NCBI RefSeq assembly: GCF_000734895.2
Contig: NZ_CP011382.1
Coordinates: 3,388,700 to 3,452,699 of the forward strand
Direction: 5' to 3'
DNA: 64,000 nt
Origin: Calothrix sp. 336/3
Lineage (GTDB): Bacteria > Cyanobacteriota > Cyanobacteriia > Cyanobacteriales > Nostocaceae
The position numbers and the translations under genes were made by a program. Below are positions 35,882-44,057 of this stretch, in pieces (positions within the stretch are counted from its first letter, which is position 1; every line of letters starts with the position of its first letter). Under the pieces are notes generated by a model that searched no databases, was not told the origin of the DNA, and saw nothing but the letters and a program-made list of their open reading frames with translations.

Positions 35882-37117
35882 ATGGTATTATCACTGTCTT
35901 CTTATAATGTTATCCAGCATCTGCAAGAAGCAGGTCTGTGTAGCTCAGAAGATGGCGCATCTGCTGACGCTGAATTACCTGAGAGTTGGAGTAAAAATCT
36001 CAATTTTGTTGTCACTTTAGGGGGCGATCGCACTCTCTTGGTGAAACAAGCAGGAGAGTTCACAGATGGGATTCCCCAGGATTTTTTCAATGAGTGGTTA
36101 TTTCATCAGCTGTTACAGCAGTTCCCAGTATTAGGCAATATTTCCCAAATTAGCTCACTAGTACTGCATTTTTCTCCTGAAAAGTCAATACTTGTCCGTA
36201 ACTACCTCACAGATTATGTCGAGTTAGCTAGCTTTTATCATCAGCATCAAATTTTTCCCCTAGAAATCGCAACTGCAATTGGTGGCAGTTTGGGGATACT
36301 CCACCGCGCTACCTATAACCGTCGGGAATATCGAGATTTTATGGCAACTGCTCCCCAGGGGGAGTACCGTTACTATTTTTACAATCCGGCTCAAGGTGTA
36401 GAATCACTGATACCAGAGGATTTTGGGCAAATTCCTAGGGAAGCGTGGGAGTTTTATCGCTCCTATCAACGGGATGAAAGTTTAGAAGGGGCGATCGCCG
36501 AGTTAGCCTATACATGGAATCCCTGTTGTCTGACTCATAATGACTTGAATTTCCACAATATCCTGCTACATTCCCGATGGGAGAGTTTAGATGACTGTCT
36601 GGTGCGGTTAATAGACTGGGAAGCAGTTAACTGGGGAGATCCCATCTATGATTTAGCAGGTTTAGTTGCTAGTTATCTGCGAGTGTGGCTAGATAGTTTA
36701 ATTGTAGATCCCACCCTAGATTTATCAGAATCTCTCGATTTAGCTATCGTTCCTTTAGAGAGATTACAACCGAGTATTTTGGCATTAGTTCAAGCCTATA
36801 TAGAGAGTTTTCCTGTCATTCTTAACCATCGCCAAGATTTATTGACAGACTTAATTAAATTTGTTGGTTTGGTACTGATTCAAAGACAAAAAACAGAGAT
36901 TAAACAGAAAAAGATTTTTAACAATCGGGGTTTGGCTACACTGCAATTTGCTCAAAATTGCCTCACCTTTCCCCAAAATTTAGTAGAAACTATCTTTGGT
37001 ATTTCTGCGTCAGAAATTATTCAACCATTCCTCAAATTTAACCAATCATTGTCAGTAGAAAGGGAATCAAATTTAGTGCCTCTTTACTACGAAAAAACCC
37101 GTCTACGCGGTTGTTAG
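35882..37117 (+). CDS. APH-fold phosphotransferase paired with a HopA1 protein
   Basis: 411 aa kinase of the aminoglycoside/choline phosphotransferase fold. A nucleotide-binding Lys lies in TLLVKQAGEF. The catalytic loop is LTHNDLNFHNILL (H219, D221, N226), matching HxDxxxxN, and the metal-binding site is LIDWEAVNWGDPIYDLAGL; all key residues are present, so it should be active. There is no signal peptide. A HopA1-family gene follows 123 bp downstream on the same strand. In thioviridamide-type (TvaC/TvaD) and class V lanthipeptide pathways, an APH-type kinase phosphorylates Ser/Thr of a precursor and a HopA1-type partner eliminates the phosphate. The same pairing suggests such a modification here (inference). 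A small-molecule kinase is the alternative. Confidence 0.8.
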   Translation: MVLSLSSYNVIQHLQEAGLCSSEDGASADAELPESWSKNLNFVVTLGGDRTLLVKQAGEFTDGIPQDFFNEWLFHQLLQQFPVLGNISQISSLVLHFSPEKSILVRNYLTDYVELASFYHQHQIFPLEIATAIGGSLGILHRATYNRREYRDFMATAPQGEYRYYFYNPAQGVESLIPEDFGQIPREAWEFYRSYQRDESLEGAIAELAYTWNPCCLTHNDLNFHNILLHSRWESLDDCLVRLIDWEAVNWGDPIYDLAGLVASYLRVWLDSLIVDPTLDLSESLDLAIVPLERLQPSILALVQAYIESFPVILNHRQDLLTDLIKFVGLVLIQRQKTEIKQKKIFNNRGLATLQFAQNCLTFPQNLVETIFGISASEIIQPFLKFNQSLSVERESNLVPLYYEKTRLRGC

Positions 37118-37125
37118 CCCCCGGA

Positions 37126-37227
37126 TAAATGATGAAATATACAGGATAGGATATATCTCACATATATTTTATTCTGCTCTTTAATGAGTCATTTGATTGG
37201 CAATATGACTTGATATTTCATCATTTA
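37126..37227 (+). promoter_or_regulatory. Perfect 15-bp inverted repeat between kinase and HopA1 genes
   Basis: TAAATGATGAAATAT (37126-37140) and ATATTTCATCATTTA (37213-37227) are perfect inverted copies separated by 72 bp. In RNA they would form a long stem ending 13 bp before the HopA1 start, able to control its translation or stability. It could also be two operator half-sites or a tiny mobile element relic. Confidence 0.55.
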
Positions 37228-37240
37228 CACATAAATTCGT

Positions 37241-38305
37241 ATGCCAGATACATCTGCCTATCAATTACTAGATACTTTACTGGATATTGCTACTAATATT
37301 CAGATAGATAAGAATTTCACAATTTTCCATCCATACTACCAACCCTTAACTTTATCCAATCAATTATTACAAAGAATACCCCACCTCGACCAAGGGCTAC
37401 AAGATAAGTTTTATAAGTTGCTGCTGCGACATTTTATTCACGGCATTTATTATGATGGTTCTCTGTGTAGTACCTTAGCAATTAATCCTGAAGTGAATCA
37501 TGTTTGCATCTACGAAGACTTAGAAACAAAATTAACTATCGATCAAGCATTTTACGAAGAGTTACATAGTAGTAATAGCGGGATTGGTTACTTTGATGCT
37601 GGGTGGCAGGTAATACGTAAAGAGCCAGATGGTAGTATGGCAATAACCAAAGATGGGTTAAACATCTATGTCGAAAATCCTCGTCATCTGCAAAAAAAGT
37701 CTAGTCATGCAGGAGAGGAAGTTGCTCTGTGGATGCCAAAAAACCGCTTACAAAATAACTGTTATGTTGCCCTTAGTGATGTACAGGATAGCAAATCAAA
37801 CAATGATGCTGGGCAAATATACTTAAATATTACCTCTAAAGGGGCGATCGCTCTCATGGCAGCTTTGACACAAGAACTTAATGCAGCCAAAATTACTTTT
37901 GAATTTCAAGTCCCCTATCATCCCCAAGCCTATCATTGTTTTGACTCTGGCAAACTATATTTTCCAATTGCCGAATATCCTCTGATTCGGGAAATCCTGC
38001 AAACCATATATCCAGAATCTCGCCATCATTTTCAACCACAGACTCCTCTATTTACCAAGTTTCTCGCACCAGGTATGAGTTTTGCAGAATTACCGCTTAA
38101 AAAATTCTCCCCCCAGGAAACTTTTGGTATTAACCGTTGTCAAATAGTTGCTAATGCATTATTTGAAGCTTGGCAACAGGGAAATAATTCTTCTAGTGAG
38201 AAAATAGAACTTATCGAGCAACACTTTGCTTGGTTAGATATTGATTTACACCATCCATACCTTAACCCCTCTTCCCCAGATATTTATCAACCTTTGAAAG
38301 CATAA
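37241..38305 (+). CDS. HopA1-family (T3SS effector-like) protein, putative phospho-lyase
   Basis: 354 aa. Two blocks point to the HopA1 family: LLLRHFIHGIYYDGSLC near residue 60-76 and the C-terminal ETFGINRCQIVANALFEAW (compare SFGxHRCxxxAxAL). HopA1 is a type III effector of Pseudomonas, but homologues in bacteria without type III secretion are the elimination partners of APH-type kinases in RiPP pathways (TvaD; the lyase of class V lanthipeptides). Adjacent to an intact APH-type kinase, it is best read as half of a Ser/Thr dehydratase-like pair (inference). No signal peptide. The DHNA-CoA thioesterase gene follows 73 bp downstream but belongs to another pathway. Confidence 0.75.
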   Translation: MPDTSAYQLLDTLLDIATNIQIDKNFTIFHPYYQPLTLSNQLLQRIPHLDQGLQDKFYKLLLRHFIHGIYYDGSLCSTLAINPEVNHVCIYEDLETKLTIDQAFYEELHSSNSGIGYFDAGWQVIRKEPDGSMAITKDGLNIYVENPRHLQKKSSHAGEEVALWMPKNRLQNNCYVALSDVQDSKSNNDAGQIYLNITSKGAIALMAALTQELNAAKITFEFQVPYHPQAYHCFDSGKLYFPIAEYPLIREILQTIYPESRHHFQPQTPLFTKFLAPGMSFAELPLKKFSPQETFGINRCQIVANALFEAWQQGNNSSSEKIELIEQHFAWLDIDLHHPYLNPSSPDIYQPLKA

Positions 38306-38378
38306 ATCTGGTGTCTCCCCAATCCAGTATGATTTTAATAATTACTAAAATCTCAAAAACTCGCTTTCTCAGCTAAAC

Positions 38379-38774
38379 ATGGATTTTGTCTATCCACGTA
38401 CAATCAGATTTGCAGATACAGATGCCGCAGGTGTAGTATATTTTGCAAATGTTTTAAATATTTGCCATGAAGCATATGAAGAATCTCTCGCATTCTCCGG
38501 AATTCAGATTCAAGATTTTTTCACACCCAAAATAATTGCTTTTCCGATTGTTCACGCTTATGTTGATTTTTTCTATCCTTTACACTGTGGTGATCAAATA
38601 TCAATTCATCTGCAATCAACACAATTAACTATAGATAAGTTTGAAATTACCTACGAAATATTTCAGGAAGAAAAATTAGCGGCAAAAGCATTAACACGAC
38701 ACGTATGTATTGATACTGGGAGTAGGAAAAAGACACCATTACCCGAATATATCCATAATTGGCTAATTAATTAA
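38379..38774 (+). CDS. 1,4-dihydroxy-2-naphthoyl-CoA thioesterase
   Basis: 131 aa hot-dog-fold thioesterase. RFADTDAAGVVYFANVLNICHEAYEESL carries the 4-hydroxybenzoyl-CoA thioesterase-type active site (Asp in DTDAAG). It releases DHNA from DHNA-CoA before prenylation in phylloquinone synthesis. The assignment to this substrate rests on the motif and on the position next to menE, menC, menA and menF. It converges on menE with 20 bp between stops. Confidence 0.9.
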   Translation: MDFVYPRTIRFADTDAAGVVYFANVLNICHEAYEESLAFSGIQIQDFFTPKIIAFPIVHAYVDFFYPLHCGDQISIHLQSTQLTIDKFEITYEIFQEEKLAAKALTRHVCIDTGSRKKTPLPEYIHNWLIN

Positions 38775-38794
38775 AATATACTCTTATCCGATTC

Positions 38795-40150
38795 TCAATT
38801 ATTCCTTTCTATTAATTCTTTGGCGATTGATTCTAAACTACCTCGATTGACTTTACCTTGAGCATTACGTGGTATTTCATCTACCAACAACCAATACTTA
38901 GGAATTTTAAATCTGCTCAACTTATTTTGAATAGAACTTTTAATTTTATCCTCAGAAACAGAGAAATGATTAACTGTGTAAATAGCAGTTATTACCTGTC
39001 CCCATTCTAAATTTGGAATCCCAACTACACAAACATCCTGCACCATTCCTGTGTCTCTAATTACAGACTCAATTTCCACAGGATAAACATTTTCTCCCCC
39101 AGTAATAATCTTATCACTATTTCTACCAATGATATGTAAATATCCCCTTTCGTCCCAAAAACCCATATCATCGGTATGCCAAATAGAGGGTGAAATATGA
39201 GTATTCAAAGGATAATATCCTAAAGTTAATGATTGAGATTGAATACTAATTGTCTTTGTTTGGGGATGAATTGTGACTTTTGCGTGGGGGAGTACCTTCC
39301 CAACAGAATTATTACCCGCAAGAAAATCCTCTGGTTTGAGAGTGACAATTTGAGATGCAGTTTCTGTCATTCCGTAGGTAAGAGCAATGGAAATTTTTTT
39401 TTCCCTAGCTTTTGTTAATAATTCTTCATTGGTAGCAGCACCACCCACAAGTACTGTATTAAACTGAGATAACCAGTTAGTTAATTCTAAATTTTGTAAT
39501 ATTCTTCCTAGTTGGGTGGGAACTAAGGAAATGAAGAAATTATTCCCAAATTGATAATCTTGAGAATGTAATTCTAAATTTTTTCCAGGTAAAATAACCA
39601 ATTTGCCACCAGTAAGAAAACTACGCATAAATTGCATAAGTCCACTAACATGGTATAAAGGTAAGGTACAAACAGAGTTAACTTGTGCTGTTTGAAAATA
39701 TTCTTGAAATCCTTGAACTGATGCTGTGAGTGTTTCCCAAGTATGTACAGCAAATTTGATTTTGCCTGAGGAACCCCCCGTAGGAATCATAATCTGATTT
39801 CTCTGGATATATTCCTCTTTTCTTTTCTGAGGTATTTCTCGATTATCTATTCCCCAAATAATATCCGGTTCGACTAAATTAACTACTTGCTCCCACTCCC
39901 TCTCACCCCAATCATAGTTACCTAAAAAAATATTACAATTTGCCATATTAGCTGCGAGAAAACCTGCTAGAAATCTGACAGGATTTTTTTCAGCTAAGAT
40001 GATTTGGGGGGAAATTCCCTGGGAATTATATATTTTTAACTCTTGATAATAGCTCTGAACATACTCAGGTAGAAGATGATTCTCAGCGCAAATCAAAGAT
40101 GATGCAAACTGATTTAGCTTATCTATTCTATTAACTAAACTTCTTACCAT
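38795..40150 (-). CDS. menE: O-succinylbenzoate-CoA ligase
   Basis: 451 aa from the ATG at 40150, whose first bases overlap the menC stop (ATGGTAA); a GTG at 40165 is an alternative. It activates o-succinylbenzoate to its CoA thioester with ATP. Adenylate-forming motifs are visible: IMIPTGGSSGKIKFAVHT (P-loop), ALTYGMTETASQI, YLHIIGRNSDKIITGGENVYPVEIE and the Lys-containing IPRNAQGKVNRG. It is coupled to menC and read in the same minus-strand cluster. Confidence 0.92.
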   Translation of the reverse strand: MVRSLVNRIDKLNQFASSLICAENHLLPEYVQSYYQELKIYNSQGISPQIILAEKNPVRFLAGFLAANMANCNIFLGNYDWGEREWEQVVNLVEPDIIWGIDNREIPQKRKEEYIQRNQIMIPTGGSSGKIKFAVHTWETLTASVQGFQEYFQTAQVNSVCTLPLYHVSGLMQFMRSFLTGGKLVILPGKNLELHSQDYQFGNNFFISLVPTQLGRILQNLELTNWLSQFNTVLVGGAATNEELLTKAREKKISIALTYGMTETASQIVTLKPEDFLAGNNSVGKVLPHAKVTIHPQTKTISIQSQSLTLGYYPLNTHISPSIWHTDDMGFWDERGYLHIIGRNSDKIITGGENVYPVEIESVIRDTGMVQDVCVVGIPNLEWGQVITAIYTVNHFSVSEDKIKSSIQNKLSRFKIPKYWLLVDEIPRNAQGKVNRGSLESIAKELIERNN

Positions 40151-41106
40151 AACTGATTTATCCACTGGATTTCATCTTCAGCAAAGTAATGATGAATACC
40201 AAAACCTACAGCACGATTGGGAGCAGATAATTTCTTTGCCAGATTTAATGCTGATTTTCTGCCAATCGATGTTTCAAATACAGAAGAGAAGACACAATCA
40301 AGGGGCGATCGCCGCAAAAAATCACCCAAACGTGAGGGGGAACCAAAAATTCCTGCCTTCACTACGTAAATTCCTTGCCAACCTTGGTGATAAACTTTGA
40401 TAAGTTGTGAGAGATTAGCAACAGACTCATCAAGGGCAATTTTGACGGAAAAATCATGACTTAATCCCAAGGTTTCATCAAAGCAATTAACTGGTAAAGG
40501 TTGTTCTATAAATTCGATAATCTGATACTGTCGATTTATCTGCTCACAGGTTTCTAACCATTGCTTAGTACTAGCGAGATTTAGCCCCCCATTCGCATCA
40601 AGACGTAATTTTATCCCTAGTGGTAAACTCTCAATTAAGCGGTGTAAAATATCAATTTCCCAATCCACAGGATAAACAGCAATTTTCCATTTAAAAGTTT
40701 TATATCCTTGCTGATACAAGCTTTTTGCCATGGTTAACGCTGCATCTCCAGCAGGTAACAATCCACTACACTCTAAGTCAGGCAAATTTATCAACAGATG
40801 ATTTTCTATTTCCTCCAGTGCAGATTCAAAAGCAAACTGACAAGCAGGTAATTTAGAAGGAATTGCCAGAATTTCTTCTCTAGATATTGGGGTATTAATT
40901 TCCCGACAAAAAGCCAATGCTGCGGTAATTTTCTCGGAACCAAACCAGGGAATAGGTGCAATTTCTCCCCAACCTATTTTACCCCTATCATCAGTTAATC
41001 TAATTACAATACCTCGACGATATTGCCATTTGCCATAACTAGTAATCACTGGTTGAATAAATTTACGTTGGTAACAACGAAATGTAAATTGATAGTGATT
41101 AGTCAT
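40144..41106 (-). CDS. menC: o-Succinylbenzoate synthase
   Basis: 320 aa from the ATG at 41106; a TTG three codons earlier is possible. This enolase-superfamily enzyme dehydrates SHCHC to o-succinylbenzoate. Catalytic and metal-binding landmarks are KTFKWKIAVYP (Lys), LRLDANGGL (Asp), FIEQPLP (Glu), IALDESVAN (Asp) and YVVKAGIFGSP (Lys). The end overlaps menE by 7 bp, so the two are translationally coupled; menA lies 71 bp upstream. Confidence 0.93.
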   Translation of the reverse strand: MTNHYQFTFRCYQRKFIQPVITSYGKWQYRRGIVIRLTDDRGKIGWGEIAPIPWFGSEKITAALAFCREINTPISREEILAIPSKLPACQFAFESALEEIENHLLINLPDLECSGLLPAGDAALTMAKSLYQQGYKTFKWKIAVYPVDWEIDILHRLIESLPLGIKLRLDANGGLNLASTKQWLETCEQINRQYQIIEFIEQPLPVNCFDETLGLSHDFSVKIALDESVANLSQLIKVYHQGWQGIYVVKAGIFGSPSRLGDFLRRSPLDCVFSSVFETSIGRKSALNLAKKLSAPNRAVGFGIHHYFAEDEIQWINQLW

Positions 41107-41177
41107 AACTATCAATTGTCAAAAATCGAAGATATTCCCACAATGGTAAATTCAATAATTCATTAGCAACATATTAA

Positions 41178-42068
41178 TTAAATCACAAAACCGATGCCCA
41201 AAAATAAACAACACCAGAAATGTACAGCAACCGCAATAAACTTAGAATTGCTGACTTTTTCTGGTAAGTAATGATTGTCTTGAACGTGACGACATAACTT
41301 CCAAGCACTGGGTAAACTCAAGAAACTTAACAAAGTCCAGTGCGGAAATATACCAAGAATTACAAATAAAGCTGTGAAAATATAAATACTGATAACCGCA
41401 ATGGTGAGAACTTTTGCTGCTGTTGCTGTACCCAATCGTACAACTGGCGATCGCTTTCCCGCAGCAATATCATCTTCTACTTGATGAAAGTGGGAACAAA
41501 ATAGAATTAAGGTGGTGGCAATGCCCACAATCACAGAAGCTGCTAAACTCAACATTGACCAGCTTTGGGTTTGACTGTAATATGCAGCTGATGTACCCAA
41601 GGGACCAAAGGCAAAAAAACAGAGAATTTCCCCTAAACCTTGATATCCTAGACGGAAAGGGGGACCTTGGTAAAAGTAGCCCAAAACGCAACAGGCTAAA
41701 ATTGTTACAACTACTGTCAAGTCTTGTTGCCACCAGGTAATTGCAGCTATTCCTAATAAACCGCAAAATAAACAAAAGTTTCCCAGCCAAAAAATCAACC
41801 GTTTATTCCCGGTTAAATTCACTAAGGAGTGATGCTTGTTTTTGTCAATTCCGGTTTCGGAATCAAACACATCATTGCTGAGATTTTCCCAAGCTAAAAT
41901 CAAAATTGCTGCAACTAAGAATGTCAGGAAGATATACCAGCTAAAATTTTTTTTCTCACCCAAAGCAATCATATTCCCTACCCAAATTGGCATAATTGCC
42001 ACGCTATACATAGGGGGTTTAATTGCTGCTAGCCATAATTTGTTACTTGAAATTTGTTGTGTAGTCAT
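41178..42068 (-). CDS. menA: 1,4-dihydroxy-2-naphthoate phytyltransferase
   Basis: 296 aa, an integral membrane prenyltransferase with about eight or nine hydrophobic helices. The prenyl-diphosphate/Mg site is in ENLSNDVFDSETGIDKNKHHSLVNLTGN (N/D-x3-D), with the second Asp-rich loop HFHQVEDDIAAGKRSP. It attaches the phytyl chain to DHNA in the membrane, the committed step to phylloquinone, which photosystem I uses as the A1 electron carrier. It is transcribed with menC and menE and diverges from menF. Confidence 0.93.
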   Translation of the reverse strand: MTTQQISSNKLWLAAIKPPMYSVAIMPIWVGNMIALGEKKNFSWYIFLTFLVAAILILAWENLSNDVFDSETGIDKNKHHSLVNLTGNKRLIFWLGNFCLFCGLLGIAAITWWQQDLTVVVTILACCVLGYFYQGPPFRLGYQGLGEILCFFAFGPLGTSAAYYSQTQSWSMLSLAASVIVGIATTLILFCSHFHQVEDDIAAGKRSPVVRLGTATAAKVLTIAVISIYIFTALFVILGIFPHWTLLSFLSLPSAWKLCRHVQDNHYLPEKVSNSKFIAVAVHFWCCLFLGIGFVI

Positions 42069-42500
42069 CAGTTGTGAACCATTAAATTACTGAAAATTGA
42101 TATTATTTCAATCAATCCTAGGGATAACAAATTACTCTCCTGGTGAATGTAAATTATTATCAAGCAAAATTTTGGTAATCTTGAATGCAAATGGGATTAA
42201 ATGCGAAGGTATTTTCTCTTCTATGGAAAAACCTCCCCGCGAAAGAGTATTGTCATTAACATTTTCCTTATCATCTGAGTTTTGCCCTACTTTCAGGGGG
42301 ATAATTTGGCTATGGGAGTTTGACATCAGGACATAAATTCACCAGAAATGGAGCGACACCACCTCAGGTATCGTAAAACTCAAATCTGCTCAGAGCTACG
42401 CTGGTTAAAGAGCGACTCTTTGTGCTACCTGTAGAAATACGACCACGAATTATCACTGTTTTGGAAGATAACTTCAAAAAAATTTACTATTTTTAGATCC
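42069..42500. other. Region between menA and menF
   Basis: About 430 bp carrying the divergent promoters of menA and menF. It contains a possible small minus-strand gene (42132-42326), listed separately. I see no riboswitch or repeat. Confidence 0.4.
42132..42326 (-). CDS. Possible 64-aa protein upstream of menA
   Basis: The frame starts MSNSHSQIIPLKVGQNSDDK and ends with KIPSHLIPFAFKITKILLDN, then NLHSPGE. The composition looks protein-like and it is 63 bp upstream of menA on the same strand, but the ribosome-binding site is weak and no family is recognised. It could be a real small protein co-transcribed with menA, or a chance frame in the menA leader. Confidence 0.4.
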   Translation of the reverse strand: MSNSHSQIIPLKVGQNSDDKENVNDNTLSRGGFSIEEKIPSHLIPFAFKITKILLDNNLHSPGE

Positions 42501-43916
42501 ATGACAGTTTCACCATGTCCTGCTGACTTCGTTGTATATAATCAAGAAATATACCAATTTCTCTTAACTGCTCAACGATATTGTCTCAAAAATGATTGCT
42601 TGCAAATAGCGAGTATTGCCCTAGAAATAGATCAAGTTGATCCACTATTAGTCTTGGAAAAATTTGCCCAGGCAAATCAATTATATTTCTATTGGGAAAA
42701 TAAAGTTAAACAGGAAGCGATCGCCGCTTTAGAATCCGTTGAGAAATTACATATTTCGGGTTCCGAAAGATTTACAAAATCAGAAGACTTTATTAAATTT
42801 TGTATCAAAAATATTATCAGTTTTGGATGTCAAGATAAATTATTTTCCCGACCACTATTTTTTTGTAGCTTTAGCTTTTTCTGTGAAAATTCCCAACTAA
42901 ATTATCCTTTTTCACCAGCAACTATTTTTTTGCCGCGCTGGCAAGTCGCAGTTAAAGACAACCGTTGCTTACTGGTAGCAAATTTAAAGATTGATGCCCA
43001 AGTTGATATCGAAAAATTACTGAAAAATCTTTGGCAGAAAATCGAAGCCATCCAAGCTCTCAAATACTCAAAAATCGTTTTAGATAATTACCAGCATAAA
43101 TTTCAGCAAAAGTTTGTGGCGACACCGGAGGAATTTAAAAGCTCCGTATTCTCAGCTTTGGAAACTATCAATGCACATCAACTCAGAAAAGTGGTTTTAG
43201 CTAATGCTTTAGATGTAAAATCCCATCGACAATTTAGCCTAGTTCAATCCTTAGAAAAACTTCGCCAATCCCATCCTAATTGTTATATATTTGCTACCAG
43301 TAATGGTCAGGGACAAAATTTTATTGGCGCTAGTCCCGAAAGACTAATTAGTATTTATAATCAGCAGCTAATTACCGATGCTTTGGCAGGTTCTGCACCT
43401 AGGGGTAAAACCTCGGAAGAAGATAGGATAAATGCCAATCGTTTGTTAAATAACGAAAAAGAGAGACACGAGCATTATTTAGTGATTGATTTTATTACTC
43501 AATCTCTTTCTCAACTAGGTTTATTACCGCAGTTTTTAGCACCGAGATTGCGACAATTATCCAATATTCAACACCTATGGACACCAATTAGTGCCCTTGT
43601 TCCCAATACTGTACATCCACTTCAGATAGTAACTCAACTCCACCCCACACCAGCAGTCGCAGGTGCGACTAGAGAAGTTGCTTGTCGAGAAATCCGACGT
43701 TACGAAAACTTTGAAAGGGGTTTATATGCAGCACCCCTAGGATGGATAGATACCAAGGGAAATTGTGAGTTTATTGTTGGTATTCGTTCAGCTTTAATTG
43801 ATGGCGATCGCAGTCGATTATATGCTGGTGCAGGTATTGTTGCTGGTTCCAATCCCGAAAAAGAACTAGCGGAAATTCAACTGAAATTCCAAGCACTATT
43901 AAAAGGATTGGTATAG
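42501..43916 (+). CDS. menF: Isochorismate synthase
   Basis: 471 aa. It converts chorismate to isochorismate, the entry step of phylloquinone synthesis. The C-terminal chorismate-binding domain shows RKVVLANALDV (start of the domain), FIGASPERLIS, TDALAGSAPRGKTSEEDR, LNNEKERHEHYLVIDFI, LHPTPAVAGATRE and YAGAGIVAGSNPEKELAEI, all typical of MenF/EntC. The N-terminal 200 residues are more variable, as usual. It is divergent from menA and convergent with typA. Confidence 0.94.
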   Translation: MTVSPCPADFVVYNQEIYQFLLTAQRYCLKNDCLQIASIALEIDQVDPLLVLEKFAQANQLYFYWENKVKQEAIAALESVEKLHISGSERFTKSEDFIKFCIKNIISFGCQDKLFSRPLFFCSFSFFCENSQLNYPFSPATIFLPRWQVAVKDNRCLLVANLKIDAQVDIEKLLKNLWQKIEAIQALKYSKIVLDNYQHKFQQKFVATPEEFKSSVFSALETINAHQLRKVVLANALDVKSHRQFSLVQSLEKLRQSHPNCYIFATSNGQGQNFIGASPERLISIYNQQLITDALAGSAPRGKTSEEDRINANRLLNNEKERHEHYLVIDFITQSLSQLGLLPQFLAPRLRQLSNIQHLWTPISALVPNTVHPLQIVTQLHPTPAVAGATREVACREIRRYENFERGLYAAPLGWIDTKGNCEFIVGIRSALIDGDRSRLYAGAGIVAGSNPEKELAEIQLKFQALLKGLV

Positions 43917-43935
43917 CAGGATACAGAAAATTCCA

Positions 43936-43966
43936 TAAAAATAGAGACGTGATATATTGCGTCTCT
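43936..43966 (-). terminator. Hairpin and T-run between menF and typA
   Basis: AGAGACG-TGATATATTG-CGTCTCT forms a 7-bp stem. On the minus strand it is followed by ATTTTTATGG, so it could end the typA transcript 92 bp after its stop. The same hairpin type occurs elsewhere (7268, near 59475) as an interspersed repeat. Confidence 0.5.
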
Positions 43967-44057
43967 ACTGGTGTAATCAACTATTCAAGTTTCTGTACGT
44001 CGGTAAGGGTTTCACCTCTTTTTCCACCTGACTTTTTAATGGAAAATTCACAGACAA

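Noticed and set aside
35882..37117. Reading the APH-fold kinase as an aminoglycoside-resistance gene
   Set aside because: The fold is shared by many kinases; the neighbouring HopA1 gene and the chromosomal context do not suggest resistance.
37241..38305. Reading the HopA1-family protein as a type III secretion effector
   Set aside because: No type III secretion genes are present and cyanobacteria lack that system; the kinase partner gives a better explanation.
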